Positions 1-8,931 of a DNA stretch of 64,000 nt are shown piece by piece; the first letter of the stretch is position 1; the number at the start of each line of letters is the position of its first letter. The DNA lies in the NCBI RefSeq assembly GCF_028330985.1, contig NZ_JAQMUE010000075.1, forward strand, positions 121,858 to 185,857, read 5' to 3'. The notes under the pieces were generated by a model that was not told where the DNA came from, ran no database searches, and saw nothing but the letters and a program-made list of their open reading frames with translations. The position numbers and the translations under genes are program-made. The stretch comes from Roseofilum reptotaenium CS-1145. Lineage in GTDB: Bacteria; Cyanobacteriota; Cyanobacteriia; Cyanobacteriales; Desertifilaceae.

Positions 1-940
1 GAAGGTTATTGAGGATAGAGCGAAGGAGTCGTTCATCACAATAGGCGATCGCCTGGCGAGAGCGGCTGATAAACTCAATAGGGGACTCTGGCCGAGTATA
101 CTGGCGTTCGGCTAACAACTGGCGGCAAAATTGAATAAAATCCAGAGGTTGGGGCTTGATTTCTAGCACCTTTGCCTCAATTTTGCCGATGACGAGGATA
201 TCATCAATCATCTGAGTCATGCGTTCTACGTTATTATTGATGCCCAAAAGATAATCTGCTTTTTCTACCGCAGTCAGTTGCAAATCATAGCGTTTCAGGG
301 AAGAAACCGACAGGGTAATGTTATTGAGGGGGTTGCGAAATTCATGGCAGAGCATGGCGATAAAGCGCGATCGCATTTCGCTTAATTCTTGCAATTGTTG
401 GTTAACCTGCCGGAGTTTAGCGGTGCGCTCTTGTACTTTAAGTTCTAACTCCTCATTGCTGCGCTGTAGGACTTCCTCCGCCCAACGACGCTGAGAAATA
501 TCCCGAAACGTCACTACCGCACCAATGAGCCGCCCATTATCCTCTCGCATGGGAGTACTGATGTATTCTACGGGAAAACTCGTGCCATCTTTACGCCAAA
601 ATACTTCAGTCGTCACTCGATGGGTACTGCCATCTTGTAGAGCAGCATAAATGGGACAATCTTCCCGGCAATAGTGTGTTCCATCTGCATGGGAATGATG
701 CAAGACGGCGTGCATCGACATGCCGATTAATTCCTCAGTTGACCAATCAATCATAGCAGCAGCAGCAGGATTGACAAATGTCACATTTCCCTCTAAATCA
801 AGACCATAAACTCCTTCTCCCACAGCATTGAGAATAAGCTGATGCTGACGGAGTAATTGGGTAAAGTCTTGGGCTACCGGTTGATCCAGGGGAGTCGAGG
901 GTGGAGTCGCAGACGTTGGGAACCAAGCATAATTAGTCAT
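1..940 (-). CDS. PAS-domain sensor histidine kinase, C-terminus off the window
   Basis: Reading the minus strand from an ATG at 938-940 gives an open frame running off the left edge. An in-frame TAA lies five codons upstream, so this ATG is the first possible one. An N-terminal PAS domain (about residues 25-155, with PAC-like 'VTFRDISQRRWAEE') is followed by a short coiled coil and a HisKA H-box 'CHEFRNPLNN' with the phospho-acceptor at about H199. The ATPase domain lies outside the window. No membrane segment is visible, so it is probably a soluble kinase. It is divergent from the AraC-type response regulator at 1144, which is the obvious candidate partner, though this is inference. Confidence 0.85.
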   Translation of the reverse strand, partial: MTNYAWFPTSATPPSTPLDQPVAQDFTQLLRQHQLILNAVGEGVYGLDLEGNVTFVNPAAAAMIDWSTEELIGMSMHAVLHHSHADGTHYCREDCPIYAALQDGSTHRVTTEVFWRKDGTSFPVEYISTPMREDNGRLIGAVVTFRDISQRRWAEEVLQRSNEELELKVQERTAKLRQVNQQLQELSEMRSRFIAMLCHEFRNPLNNITLSVSSLKRYDLQLTAVEKADYLLGINNNVERMTQMIDDILVIGKIEAKVLEIKPQPLDFIQFCRQLLAERQYTRPESPIEFISRSRQAIAYCDERLLRSILNNL

Positions 941-1143
941 CTGAACAGTATGTTATAGCGCTTTGGGCAAGCAGATATGAAATGTGGGGCTAAGGAGTCA
1001 ACCCTGTTTCCCAAAAATCCTCTTTTTTCAACTTTCTGATCTCTTTTGACCTAAAAAGTGTAATGGGCTACATCATAAGAGAGCAAATTCGATCTTAATA
1101 AACTCAATCAAAAATAGTCTTATATTCATAACCTGGGAGAGTA

Positions 1144-1935
1144 ATGAAAACGATCCTCATTATTGAAGATGAACGTCAAACTCGCAATATTTTTTTGAGA
1201 TCCCTAGAGTTTGAAGGCTTTTGTGCCTATGGAGCCAGTAAGGGTTCTGAAGGGGTGCAATTGGCTCGCCATCATCGACCGCACTTAGTCGTGTGTGACA
1301 TTATGATGCCAGATATGGACGGCTATACGGTTCTGTCGCAACTTCGTAGTTCTCCAGAAACCGCAGGAATTCCCCTAATCTTTTTAACGGCTAAAGTTAC
1401 CATGGCTGATTTACGTCAAGGGATGGAATTAGGTGCTGATGATTATTTGACCAAACCCTGTACCGTAGAGCAATTTTTGTCCGCGATCGCCACTCGCCTG
1501 AAACGCCAAGATGATCTGCTAAAATTATATGGGCGATCGCCTCAGCAATACCCAGACCCTAAAGGCTCCCCATCTAGTTCTGCTTCTAGCATTTTTCCCC
1601 ATTGTCCTAAATTAGTTCAGGTCTTCCGCTTTATTGAAACTTCCTATCACAAACCCATCAATCTCAATGACGTTGCCCAAGCGGCGGGCTATTCACCAGC
1701 CTATTTAACCCACCTGGTTCAAAAACAGACTGGACACACCGTCAAACAATGGATTATTAAGCAACGCATGGCAAAAGCTTGTCAGCTTTTACAAACCACC
1801 CAAGAAACCATACGACAAGTCGCTGAACGCTCCGGCTATCCCGATGCTGGATACTTTACCCGCCAATTTCGGCAGATTCATGGCATTTCCCCCCTATCCT
1901 GGAGACAGCAATTTCTCTCACCATCGCCTGAATAA
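1144..1935 (+). CDS. Response regulator with AraC-type DNA-binding output
   Basis: An N-terminal receiver domain (residues 3-120) has the acidic pair E8/D9, phospho-acceptor D52 in 'VVCDIMMPDMDGY' and the conserved lysine in 'LTKPCT'. After a Ser/Pro-rich linker a double helix-turn-helix AraC domain spans about residues 155-258 ('AQAAGYSPAYLTHLVQKQTG' and 'AERSGYPDAGYFTRQFRQIHG'). It should be a phosphorylation-controlled transcription factor. GGGAGAG just before the ATG is a plausible ribosome-binding site. It lies between a divergent histidine kinase and the cyn genes; whether it controls either is unknown. Confidence 0.9.
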   Translation: MKTILIIEDERQTRNIFLRSLEFEGFCAYGASKGSEGVQLARHHRPHLVVCDIMMPDMDGYTVLSQLRSSPETAGIPLIFLTAKVTMADLRQGMELGADDYLTKPCTVEQFLSAIATRLKRQDDLLKLYGRSPQQYPDPKGSPSSSASSIFPHCPKLVQVFRFIETSYHKPINLNDVAQAAGYSPAYLTHLVQKQTGHTVKQWIIKQRMAKACQLLQTTQETIRQVAERSGYPDAGYFTRQFRQIHGISPLSWRQQFLSPSPE

Positions 1936-2164
1936 CAATCATATCTAAAAAGAACGATCTGTATCTCAATTAACATAATCAAGATTGATTTCCCTTCCTA
2001 GAGAAACTCCTAAAAAAACTCCCAATTTTCCCCAAATAAAGTCCAATGCATTTCTAGAGTTGACCTGATACATTACTGAATAATATTCACTCCGAATCTG
2101 GATGTAACAGCCAATTGTTATTGGTCAGGTTTCGTATTTGTTTGCTTGAGATGGACATGGATCT

Positions 2165-3802
2165 ATGGCTTTAATTTCGGCACAGGAGACATTTAAAAAT
2201 TGGCAATCTGCCCAAACAAGTAACAGAACATGGTCTAATTTACAGCCATTGTGTCAAGTCTGTGGACGACAACACTCGAGCTTTGACCATTGGGACTTTA
2301 TGCAGACCTTGCCTCAAGATCCCGTTGAATTGGTCGATGACCTGGTAAAAATGGGGATCTATAAAGAAAATCAACTGCGGGCAGCCAACACGGTTAATGC
2401 CTATGAACTCCGCAAGACCTTATTTTTGAAACGAGTAGGTCGGGGCGACCCCAAACGGGAAAAGCTCATTTTAGCCCTTTGTCAACAAGCTGGGGGCTTA
2501 GAAAATGCTTTTGCTGCTGCCTTTGGCCCCCAAGCTGGACAATTCTTTGGGGATGCCATTCGCAATGGCAAATCCACCCGTCGAGAATTTCTACGCAATA
2601 TGGCTGTCGGGGCAGCCCTCGTTAGTTTAGCCAGTTGTGCAGATGGGGGTTCAGGAGAATCGGAAGCAGAAGGCGAACCCGTAGCTGCCGCAGACGTGGA
2701 AAAAACCGATCTGCAAATTGGGTTTATTCCCATCACCTGTGCCACCCCCATTATTATGTCGGAACCCTTGGGCTTCTACAAAAAATATGGGTTTAACGCC
2801 AAGGTTGTCAAAATGCCCAGTTGGGGTGCCGTTCGGGATTCGGCGATCGCCGGAGAACTCGACGCTTACCACATGCTCGCCCCCATGCCCATCGCCATGA
2901 CCCTCGGTTTGGGATCGGCTGCCTTCGGAGTCAAACTCGCCAGCATCGAAAACATCAATGGCCAAGCCATCACCGTTGCCGAACGGTACAAAGGGCAAGT
3001 CAACGGCCCGGCAGACTTCAAAGGCTTTACCATCGGCGTTCCCTTCCCTTATTCCATGCACAACCTGCTGCTGCGCTACTACTTAGCCACTGGTGGCATA
3101 GACCCCGATGTCGATGTGCAAATTCGTCCCGTTCCTCCTCCCGATAGCATCGCCCAACTCGTCGCTGGGGACATTGATGCCTATCTGATGCCCGACCCAT
3201 TCAATCAACGGGCAGTTTACGAAGAAGCAGGCTTTATCCACATGCTCACCAAAGAGCTATGGCCGGGACACCCCTGTTGTGCCTTTGCCGCCAGCGACCA
3301 ATGGATTGAAGCCTATCCCAAAACCTTCCGCGCCCTGAATAAATCCATTATCGAAGCCGCCGGGTATGCGAGTAACCCTACCAACCGTCCAGAGATCGCT
3401 ACCGCCATTTCAGAACGAGCCTTCCTCAACCAACCTGTAGAAGTGGTGGAAGCCGTCCTCACCGGTAACTTTGACGATGGCAATGGCAATACCTTAAATA
3501 TCCCCGATCGCATCGACTTCGATCCCTATCCCTGGCAAAGTTTCGCCAACTGGATTTCCTCCCAACTGGTGCGCTGGGATCTGCAAGGAGACGGTTTAGC
3601 CCCCAAAGCCATTCCCGAAAAAGGCTACGACACGGTAGGTAAAGACATCTTCTTAACCGACCTTGCCCGCGAACTTGCCCAGGAACTCGGCCAATCTCCC
3701 CCGTCTGATATCTATCGCACAGAAACCTTGAAGTTTGATACCTTCGACCCCGCCGATCCAGCCACCTATGTGCAAGAACAGATTGATGAATATGGTGTTT
3801 AG
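2165..3802 (+). CDS. cynA: Cyanate ABC transporter substrate-binding protein (NrtA/CmpA/CynA family) with an N-terminal extension
   Basis: From about residue 180 this is a typical NrtA/CmpA-type solute-binding protein ('IGFIPITCATPIIMSEPLGFY' onward). Assignment to cyanate rests on the following permease, ATPase and cyanase genes. At 545 residues it is longer than the usual roughly 440. The extra length is an N-terminal region of about 136 residues with a C30-x2-C33-x3-H37 motif. Only after this comes a twin-arginine signal with lipobox: 'STRREFL' at 137-143, a hydrophobic stretch, and 'LASC' ending at C158. No in-frame ATG lies just before the Tat motif, so the extension looks genuinely translated. 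Nitrate or bicarbonate transport is the alternative reading for the family. Confidence 0.85.
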   Translation: MALISAQETFKNWQSAQTSNRTWSNLQPLCQVCGRQHSSFDHWDFMQTLPQDPVELVDDLVKMGIYKENQLRAANTVNAYELRKTLFLKRVGRGDPKREKLILALCQQAGGLENAFAAAFGPQAGQFFGDAIRNGKSTRREFLRNMAVGAALVSLASCADGGSGESEAEGEPVAAADVEKTDLQIGFIPITCATPIIMSEPLGFYKKYGFNAKVVKMPSWGAVRDSAIAGELDAYHMLAPMPIAMTLGLGSAAFGVKLASIENINGQAITVAERYKGQVNGPADFKGFTIGVPFPYSMHNLLLRYYLATGGIDPDVDVQIRPVPPPDSIAQLVAGDIDAYLMPDPFNQRAVYEEAGFIHMLTKELWPGHPCCAFAASDQWIEAYPKTFRALNKSIIEAAGYASNPTNRPEIATAISERAFLNQPVEVVEAVLTGNFDDGNGNTLNIPDRIDFDPYPWQSFANWISSQLVRWDLQGDGLAPKAIPEKGYDTVGKDIFLTDLARELAQELGQSPPSDIYRTETLKFDTFDPADPATYVQEQIDEYGV

Positions 3803-3820
3803 TAAAACAGTCGTTAACCG

Positions 3821-4657
3821 ATGACCCTCACTGAATCAACCCCAATCTCCATTAAACGGAAGCAACGACAAAACCCATTGTTGAACGAGAATGTTCAAGC
3901 GTTTGCCCTTTTTATTGGCTCCTTAGCGCTCTTTCTCCTCTTCTGGGAAGTCGGCGCTCGTGCAGAACTGTTTGCCAAAGGAGTGCCTACAGCCTCTAAA
4001 ACCCTATCTGAATTGTGGTGGTGGATTACCCATCCGTTCTTTAACAATGGCCCCAATGATTTGGGCATTGGTTGGAACCTGTTGATTAGTTTGCGCCGGG
4101 TTGCCATTGGTTATCTTTTGGCTTCCATCGTCGCTATTCCGTTAGGCATTTTAATTGGCATTTCCCCCGTGGCCAGAAAAGGATTTAATGCCTATATTCA
4201 ACTGCTCAAACCCGTTTCTCCCTTGGCTTGGCTTCCCCTAGGGTTGTATCTGCTCAGAGATTCTGAGAATACGGGTATTTTTATTATTTTCATCTCTAGC
4301 ATTTGGCCCACCTTAATCAATACGTCATTTGGGGTGGCCAATGTAAACCCTGATTATTTAGATGTCTCTAAAACCCTGGGTGCTTCTCGGCTCCGCACCA
4401 TTTTTAAGGTGATTATTCCCGCCGCCCTGCCCAATATTATCTCTGGTTTGCGGATCAGTATGGGAATTGCTTGGTTAGTTATTGTTGCCGCAGAAATGCT
4501 TTTGGGAACCGGCTTAGGATATTTCATCTGGAATGAGTGGAATAACCTCTATATTCCCAACATCTTGGTCGCAATTTTTATTATCGGCTTAGTGGGGCTG
4601 ATTCTAGATAGTCTTTTTGCTACTGCCGAGAAATTTGTCACATTTGGTCGAAACTAA
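3821..4657 (+). CDS. cynB: Cyanate ABC transporter permease
   Basis: A 278-residue inner-membrane permease of the NrtB/SsuC type with an N-terminal transmembrane helix (about residues 28-46) and a core of further helices. The cytoplasmic EAA-like loop is visible around 'DVSKTLGASRLRTIFKVIIP', the contact point for the ATPase. It starts 18 bases after cynA, and its TAA shares one base with the ATG of the next gene (TAATG), so the genes are translationally coupled. It would form the pore for substrate delivered by CynA. Confidence 0.88.
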   Translation: MTLTESTPISIKRKQRQNPLLNENVQAFALFIGSLALFLLFWEVGARAELFAKGVPTASKTLSELWWWITHPFFNNGPNDLGIGWNLLISLRRVAIGYLLASIVAIPLGILIGISPVARKGFNAYIQLLKPVSPLAWLPLGLYLLRDSENTGIFIIFISSIWPTLINTSFGVANVNPDYLDVSKTLGASRLRTIFKVIIPAALPNIISGLRISMGIAWLVIVAAEMLLGTGLGYFIWNEWNNLYIPNILVAIFIIGLVGLILDSLFATAEKFVTFGRN

Positions 4658-5547
4658 TGAGTATTAGTCCTTTGAATTTTAACCCCGTGACTCCCACAGA
4701 TGCTTCACCTTCAGCTCAACTGTCAATCCGCCAGGTGACTAAGGTCTTTGAAGGTAAGCAAGATATCTTTAGTAAGATCCAGCGGAAAACCTCTCGAGAC
4801 TTTGTGGCGATCGAAAATATTAGTCTCGATATTGAACCGAATACCTTCGTCAGCATTATCGGGCCGTCAGGTTGTGGTAAGTCTACCCTACTCAATTTGA
4901 TCGCTGGTCTTTCCACTATTACGAGCGGCGAGATCTTACTCAATGGTTCCCCCATTCAGGGGCCAGGGCCCGATCGCGGTATGGTGTTCCAAAACTATGC
5001 TCTCATGCCCTGGATGACCGTAGAGGAAAATATCCATTTTGCTGTGGAAACGGTCTATCCCAAACTCTCGAAACGGGAGATCGGGCGCGTTGTTAAAGAA
5101 CACATTCAATTAGTCGGTTTGGTGGGTGCAGAAAAGAAACATCCCCACGAAATTTCGGGAGGGATGCGTCAGCGCGTAGGAATTGCTCGCGCACTAGCAA
5201 TTAATCCCCAAATTCTACTGATGGATGAACCCTTTGGCGCGCTTGATGCTCTGACCCGGGGCTTCCTCCAAGATGAGATCGAGCGCATCTGGGAACAGGA
5301 ACGCAAGACTGTGATCATGATTACCCACAGTATCGAGGAAGCACTGTTGCTTTCCGATCGCATCGTCATGATGACACGAGGACCAGCCGCCGGGATCGAT
5401 GAGATTCTGGAAGTGCCTTTCCCTCGACCTCGGAATCGGGAAGCGATCGATCTCCATCCTGCTTATCACGACTTGAAAGCCGAGATGGAAAGTCATCTAT
5501 TCCGAGAAACTCGCGCTGTTGAAGAAGCAAGGGTGAAAGGGCGATAA
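4657..5547 (+). CDS. cynD: Cyanate ABC transporter ATP-binding protein
   Basis: A 296-residue ABC ATPase of the NrtD/SsuB group. Walker A is 'GPSGCGKST', the Q-loop is in 'GMVFQNYALMPWMTVEENI', the signature is 'ISGGMRQRVGIARAL', Walker B is 'ILLMDEPFGALD', and the switch histidine is in 'MITHSIEEA'. About 25 residues precede the first conserved strand. It overlaps cynB by one base. Its end is separated from cynS by 184 bases that contain a dispersed pyrimidine-rich repeat. Confidence 0.9.
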   Translation: MSISPLNFNPVTPTDASPSAQLSIRQVTKVFEGKQDIFSKIQRKTSRDFVAIENISLDIEPNTFVSIIGPSGCGKSTLLNLIAGLSTITSGEILLNGSPIQGPGPDRGMVFQNYALMPWMTVEENIHFAVETVYPKLSKREIGRVVKEHIQLVGLVGAEKKHPHEISGGMRQRVGIARALAINPQILLMDEPFGALDALTRGFLQDEIERIWEQERKTVIMITHSIEEALLLSDRIVMMTRGPAAGIDEILEVPFPRPRNREAIDLHPAYHDLKAEMESHLFRETRAVEEARVKGR

Positions 5548-5589
5548 GGCACTTTGCGCGGCAGAAGGGTAATAGGTAATGGGTTTTAT

Positions 5590-5690
5590 CCCTTTTTTGA
5601 AAAGTTAACTTTTAACCATAGGATAACAACCCCCATCTCCCTATCCCCCCATCCCTCCACCTTGCCATTTTTCGAGAATTAAAACCCCTG
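5590..5690 (+). repeat. Dispersed pyrimidine-rich repeat, family B, copy 1
   Basis: About 100 bases with the order: T-run, GTTAACTTTTAA, ATAGGATAA, then runs of CCCCC and ATCTCCCTATCCCC, ending CCACCTTGCCATTTTT. The same order is seen at 37659-37800 and, inverted, at 40831-40928. This copy lies between cynD and cynS, so it may alter read-through within the cyanate locus. Confidence 0.7.
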
Positions 5691-5731
5691 TAATCCTATA
5701 CATTGCACACTTAAAAACGAGGAATTTAACT

Positions 5732-6175
5732 ATGGCTATCTCTGAAGTCACTCAAAAACTATTAGCGGCTAAAAAAGCGGCTGGCGTAAGCTTTGCTGAT
5801 TTAGAAGCCAAGGTGGGTTGTGATGAAGTTTGGATTGCTTCGGTGATCTATCGTCAGGCGAGCGCTTCCGTGGAAGAAGCCACCAAAATTGTGGAAGTCA
5901 TTGGTGCAGATGCATCCCTAATCGAACCGTTAACCGAGTGTCCCGTGAAAGGCTCTCTAGAGCCGGTGATTCCCACTGATCCTCTGATTTATCGTTTCTA
6001 CGAAATCATGCAGGTCTACGGGATGCCTATTAAAGCTGTGGTTCATGAAAAATTTGGCGATGGCATTATGAGCGCCATTGATTTTTCTGTGGATGTAGAG
6101 CGCGAACCTGACCCAAAAGGCGATCGCGTCAAAATCATTATGTGCGGTAAGTTTTTACCGTACAAGAAATGGTAA
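5732..6175 (+). CDS. cynS: Cyanate hydratase (cyanase)
   Basis: A 147-residue protein matching cyanase over its whole length. It converts cyanate plus bicarbonate to ammonia and CO2. The N-terminal helical domain (1-75) is followed by the catalytic domain, in which the triad equivalent to E. coli Arg96/Glu99/Ser122 is visible as R88, E91 ('IYRFYEIM') and S114 ('GIMSAIDF'). The C-terminal '[11 protein letters not shown]' is typical. GAGGAATTTAAC precedes the ATG. It lies downstream of the cynABD transporter, which fixes the substrate of the locus with good confidence. Confidence 0.96.
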   Translation: MAISEVTQKLLAAKKAAGVSFADLEAKVGCDEVWIASVIYRQASASVEEATKIVEVIGADASLIEPLTECPVKGSLEPVIPTDPLIYRFYEIMQVYGMPIKAVVHEKFGDGIMSAIDFSVDVEREPDPKGDRVKIIMCGKFLPYKKW

Positions 6176-6266
6176 CTCTTGTCTTTATGTCTTTATGTCT
6201 TTAGGGTGGGCAAAGTTTGGCTCACCCGAACTACCTCGAAGAATACTGAAATTACAGCCCAATTCA

Positions 6267-6743
6267 ATGACTGCATCAGCAAAAAAACTGGTTCCCCCTT
6301 TCGATCGCGAAACGGCGATCGCCAAAGTCCGGATGGCAGAAGATGCCTGGAATAGCCGAGATCCAGATCGCGTCTGTCTGGCCTACACCGAAGATAGTTT
6401 TTGGCGCAATCGGGCGGAAATCTTCCAGGGAAGGGAAGCGATTCGTAACTTTTTACGCCGCAAATGGGATAAGGAACTGGACTATCGCCTCGTTAAAGAA
6501 ATGTGGGCCTTTGGCGAAAATCGGATTGCCGTGCGCTTTCAATACGAATGGCGTGATGATTCGGGTCAATGGTATCGTGCCTATGGCAATGAAAACTGGG
6601 AATTCGATGCGAGTGGCCTCATGCAACGACGAGAAGCGAGTATTAACGATCGCCCCATTGCAGAAACAGAGCGTCGTTTTGATTGGCCCCTATCGAGTCC
6701 TCGACCCCAAGATCATCCGGGATTAATCAATTCACCAGAATAG
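6267..6743 (+). CDS. DUF1348-like (nuclear transport factor 2 fold) protein
   Basis: About 158 residues from the ATG at 6267 ('[12 protein letters not shown]'). An in-frame ATG at 6195 exists but the extra 24 residues look non-conserved, so 6267 is preferred. The body '[23 protein letters not shown]', '[13 protein letters not shown]', '[21 protein letters not shown]' is the signature of the DUF1348/SnoaL-like family, small alpha+beta proteins whose role is mostly unknown. It follows cynS by 91 bases and could be co-transcribed, but no functional link to cyanate can be read from the sequence. Confidence 0.75.
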   Translation: MTASAKKLVPPFDRETAIAKVRMAEDAWNSRDPDRVCLAYTEDSFWRNRAEIFQGREAIRNFLRRKWDKELDYRLVKEMWAFGENRIAVRFQYEWRDDSGQWYRAYGNENWEFDASGLMQRREASINDRPIAETERRFDWPLSSPRPQDHPGLINSPE

Positions 6744-6752
6744 ATTGTTACC

Positions 6753-7460
6753 TTACCGATTTCCCCAGACATCTAAGAGGGTAATCATTCGCTTGTCTCC
6801 AAGTCCTTTCACTCGTTTAATGACATCGCTGAAGGACTTGAATGGCTCTTGTCTGCGGGCTGTTTCGATCGCATCAATCAACTTATCAGCCGTTTTACCA
6901 CGTATATTGGCGATCGCCAATTTTTCCAGCAGTTCTACTGAATTTGCATGATTCAATAGCTCCAGTAGCTCAATTTTCGCTGGAATTTGTTCCTGTAAGC
7001 CATTAATCTGCTGTTGCAAATCCTTGATAGCCTGCTGGTGAGTCTGTTTCATATCTTGTAGGGTAGCATCGAAGCGAGATTCTAAGTTATTCAAACGTTG
7101 CTCTACCGCTCCCATAGATACAGCCTCTGAACCTGTATTCACCACCTGAGTCGGTTGAGAATGCAGCGCCGAAACCTGCTCTAATGCTGCCTCTTGCAAC
7201 TTTGGCGGAACCACAAACGCATTCACCATTTCCGCCGCACGAGGGTTAATTTCCTTCGCTCTAACGGCTGCATAGTATTCACGATCGCCTGCTAATACCT
7301 CATAAGATTCTGGCCCAGTTTGTTTTAAAATTAGAGGCATTAATAACCCATCTGACTTGAGAATACTTTGAGCCAAATTTTCTAAATCATCTACAGCAAA
7401 TTCTGAACGAGAAACGTTTGAGTTAATACTTTTAACATCCACTAAATAATACTTGCTCAT
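6753..7460 (-). CDS. ParB-like protein with coiled coil and C-terminal helix-hairpin-helix
   Basis: 235 residues. Residues 1-75 resemble a ParB/Srx N-terminal domain, with 'YEVLAGDREYYAAVRAKE' at the place of the GERRxxAA box. Residues 100-165 form a Q-rich coiled coil ('MGAVEQRLNNLESRFDATLQ'). Residues 170-235 contain a helix-hairpin-helix ('FKSFSDVIKRVKGLGDKRMI'). The central KorB-type HTH of chromosomal ParB is absent. It begins two bases after the ParA-type gene, so the two form one unit. It may be a partition or nucleoid-associated adaptor, possibly of plasmid or mobile origin; function is inferred only. Confidence 0.7.
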   Translation of the reverse strand: MSKYYLVDVKSINSNVSRSEFAVDDLENLAQSILKSDGLLMPLILKQTGPESYEVLAGDREYYAAVRAKEINPRAAEMVNAFVVPPKLQEAALEQVSALHSQPTQVVNTGSEAVSMGAVEQRLNNLESRFDATLQDMKQTHQQAIKDLQQQINGLQEQIPAKIELLELLNHANSVELLEKLAIANIRGKTADKLIDAIETARRQEPFKSFSDVIKRVKGLGDKRMITLLDVWGNR

Positions 7461-7462
7461 GA

Positions 7463-8320
7463 TTACAGGCCTATTTTTTGCATTACTTCAGACGACAGAT
7501 TTCTAAATTCTTTGACAGAATCACCGTCGCGATCGAACTCAAACACCGATTTCGGGTCAGGAATTTCCAAATCTCCTCGACTGACTGTTTGATTCACACA
7601 ATGGGATAATGCCACCCGTTCATAGATGATCGTCTGCAACATCGGAAGCTGATAACGTTGTAAGACCGCTTCTTTTTGTTTGGGAAACACAAACTCCACG
7701 TATTTAGGGTTAGTTAAAATCTTAGAAGCCAAAACCCCTAACACTTCCAAGGGGTCTTTACTAATCGTTGAGCGAGTTTCATTGATTTCACGAATAAAAT
7801 TTTTCACGTTAGTCAAACCCTGATTAGAAAAGGGTTTCATGTCCGAAGGAATAATCACAAAGTCGGCTGAAATCAGAGCAATTTGAGCATAGAGATCTCT
7901 AGAGGGTGGCGCGTCAATAATTACGATATCATAGCGATCTTCTACTTGTTGAAGCTTGTTAGTGAGGCGAAACGGAACAGCACTTATACGATTGAGTCTA
8001 TCTTGTTCATCAATCAGGGTAATGTGGGAGGGGACAACATCAATTTCTGGGATATTAAACCCCTTTGATTTACGGGCAATTTCTGGAATAAAATCAAACT
8101 CACCCGAACTCAGAATTTGCAGAACATTCCGATCTTTAAGATTATCATCTTCCTCAAATTGAAACTTAATTAACCCTGTAGCAAACGTTGAGTTAGCCTG
8201 AGCGTCAATATCAATGAGTAAGACACGCTTGTTTTTGTTGCTAAAGGCAGCAGCAAGATTCACAGCCGTGGTGGTTTTCCCGACTCCACCTTTGTTGTGA
8301 TAAATCGCAATAGTTTTCAT
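7463..8320 (-). CDS. ParA family ATPase
   Basis: 285 residues. A deviant Walker A 'KGGVGKTT' (residues 10-17), the switch aspartate region 'LLIDIDAQANSTF' and Walker B 'YDIVIIDAPPS' place it in the ParA/Soj class of P-loop ATPases that position DNA or protein cargo on the nucleoid. It is followed two bases later by the ParB-like HhH gene. No centromere-like repeat array was noticed beside it. It could be a former plasmid partition module or a dedicated positioning system. Confidence 0.85.
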   Translation of the reverse strand: MKTIAIYHNKGGVGKTTTAVNLAAAFSNKNKRVLLIDIDAQANSTFATGLIKFQFEEDDNLKDRNVLQILSSGEFDFIPEIARKSKGFNIPEIDVVPSHITLIDEQDRLNRISAVPFRLTNKLQQVEDRYDIVIIDAPPSRDLYAQIALISADFVIIPSDMKPFSNQGLTNVKNFIREINETRSTISKDPLEVLGVLASKILTNPKYVEFVFPKQKEAVLQRYQLPMLQTIIYERVALSHCVNQTVSRGDLEIPDPKSVFEFDRDGDSVKEFRNLSSEVMQKIGL

Positions 8321-8383
8321 GAGATGTGGGAATTATTGTCCGTTCTCGATTTTACACCTGCGCGTCACGGATATAGAAGAAGC

Positions 8384-8833
8384 TTAACAAATTGTACGGA
8401 GTTGGTCGCGCACCTGCATCAAAATAACCCCTAACCGGTTTTTCCCACTTCCGTCTTTTCCACATCCCCAATAGTAGTCAATGGGAGAGTTTTCGATGAT
8501 TTCGTCTTCTCCCGTTCCTAATAAAATCTGCCGTAGCTCTTCATGAGTTTTAAACTTTTGCAACACTGCCTGCAACATAATGTCCTCTTTCACCTGTTCC
8601 CAATCTTCCCGTAGGGGATGGGTGCGATCGCGTCCCATTTTTGCCGCTTGTTTCGGGGTTTTCGCCATTTGAATCTTCTCACGCCAGGGGCGATCGGTGG
8701 TTACAAACTTCTGCGCTTGGAAATAATGCTCGCTGGTGGGCCACCATAAGTCATCTAACGTAAACCCATGGGCCGAAAAATTGGAGAAACAACCATAAGG
8801 CTTTTCACGAGTAGAATAGAAGTAAATCGTCAT
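8384..8833 (-). CDS. NADAR (YbiA-like) family protein
   Basis: About 149 residues. The start is placed at the ATG at 8833 ('MTIYFYSTREKPYGCFSNFS') because AGGA lies four bases upstream; a longer reading to 8869 is possible. NADAR features include 'FSNFSAHGFTLDDLWWPTSEHYFQAQKF', the 'KMGRD' turn and the terminal 'GCGKDGSGKNRLGVILMQVR'. The family acts on riboflavin intermediates or, in some members, removes ADP-ribose from guanine bases as an antitoxin to DarT. No DarT-like gene is visible here, so the substrate is open. Confidence 0.88.
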   Translation of the reverse strand: MTIYFYSTREKPYGCFSNFSAHGFTLDDLWWPTSEHYFQAQKFVTTDRPWREKIQMAKTPKQAAKMGRDRTHPLREDWEQVKEDIMLQAVLQKFKTHEELRQILLGTGEDEIIENSPIDYYWGCGKDGSGKNRLGVILMQVRDQLRTIC

Positions 8834-8931
8834 CGTTCCTAGTTTACAAATCATTGAGTACCGCCCCAACTTCCATTTTATACGGTAAACTAGGTCAGCG
8901 ATCGCTCAATCTCATTCCCCATTACCAGAAT

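Noticed and set aside
1965..1985. NtcA-like site GTATCTCAATTAAC upstream of cynA
   Set aside because: The second half is AAC rather than TAC, and no matching -10 element lies at the expected distance.
2100..2125. GTAAC-N8-GTTAT near-palindrome upstream of cynA
   Set aside because: It is imperfect and does not match NtcA or a clear LysR-type consensus, so it was not listed as an operator.
6180..6203. Short tandem GTCTTTAT repeats after cynS
   Set aside because: Only about three units; too short to call a repeat feature, though it overlaps the less likely upstream start of the DUF1348 gene.
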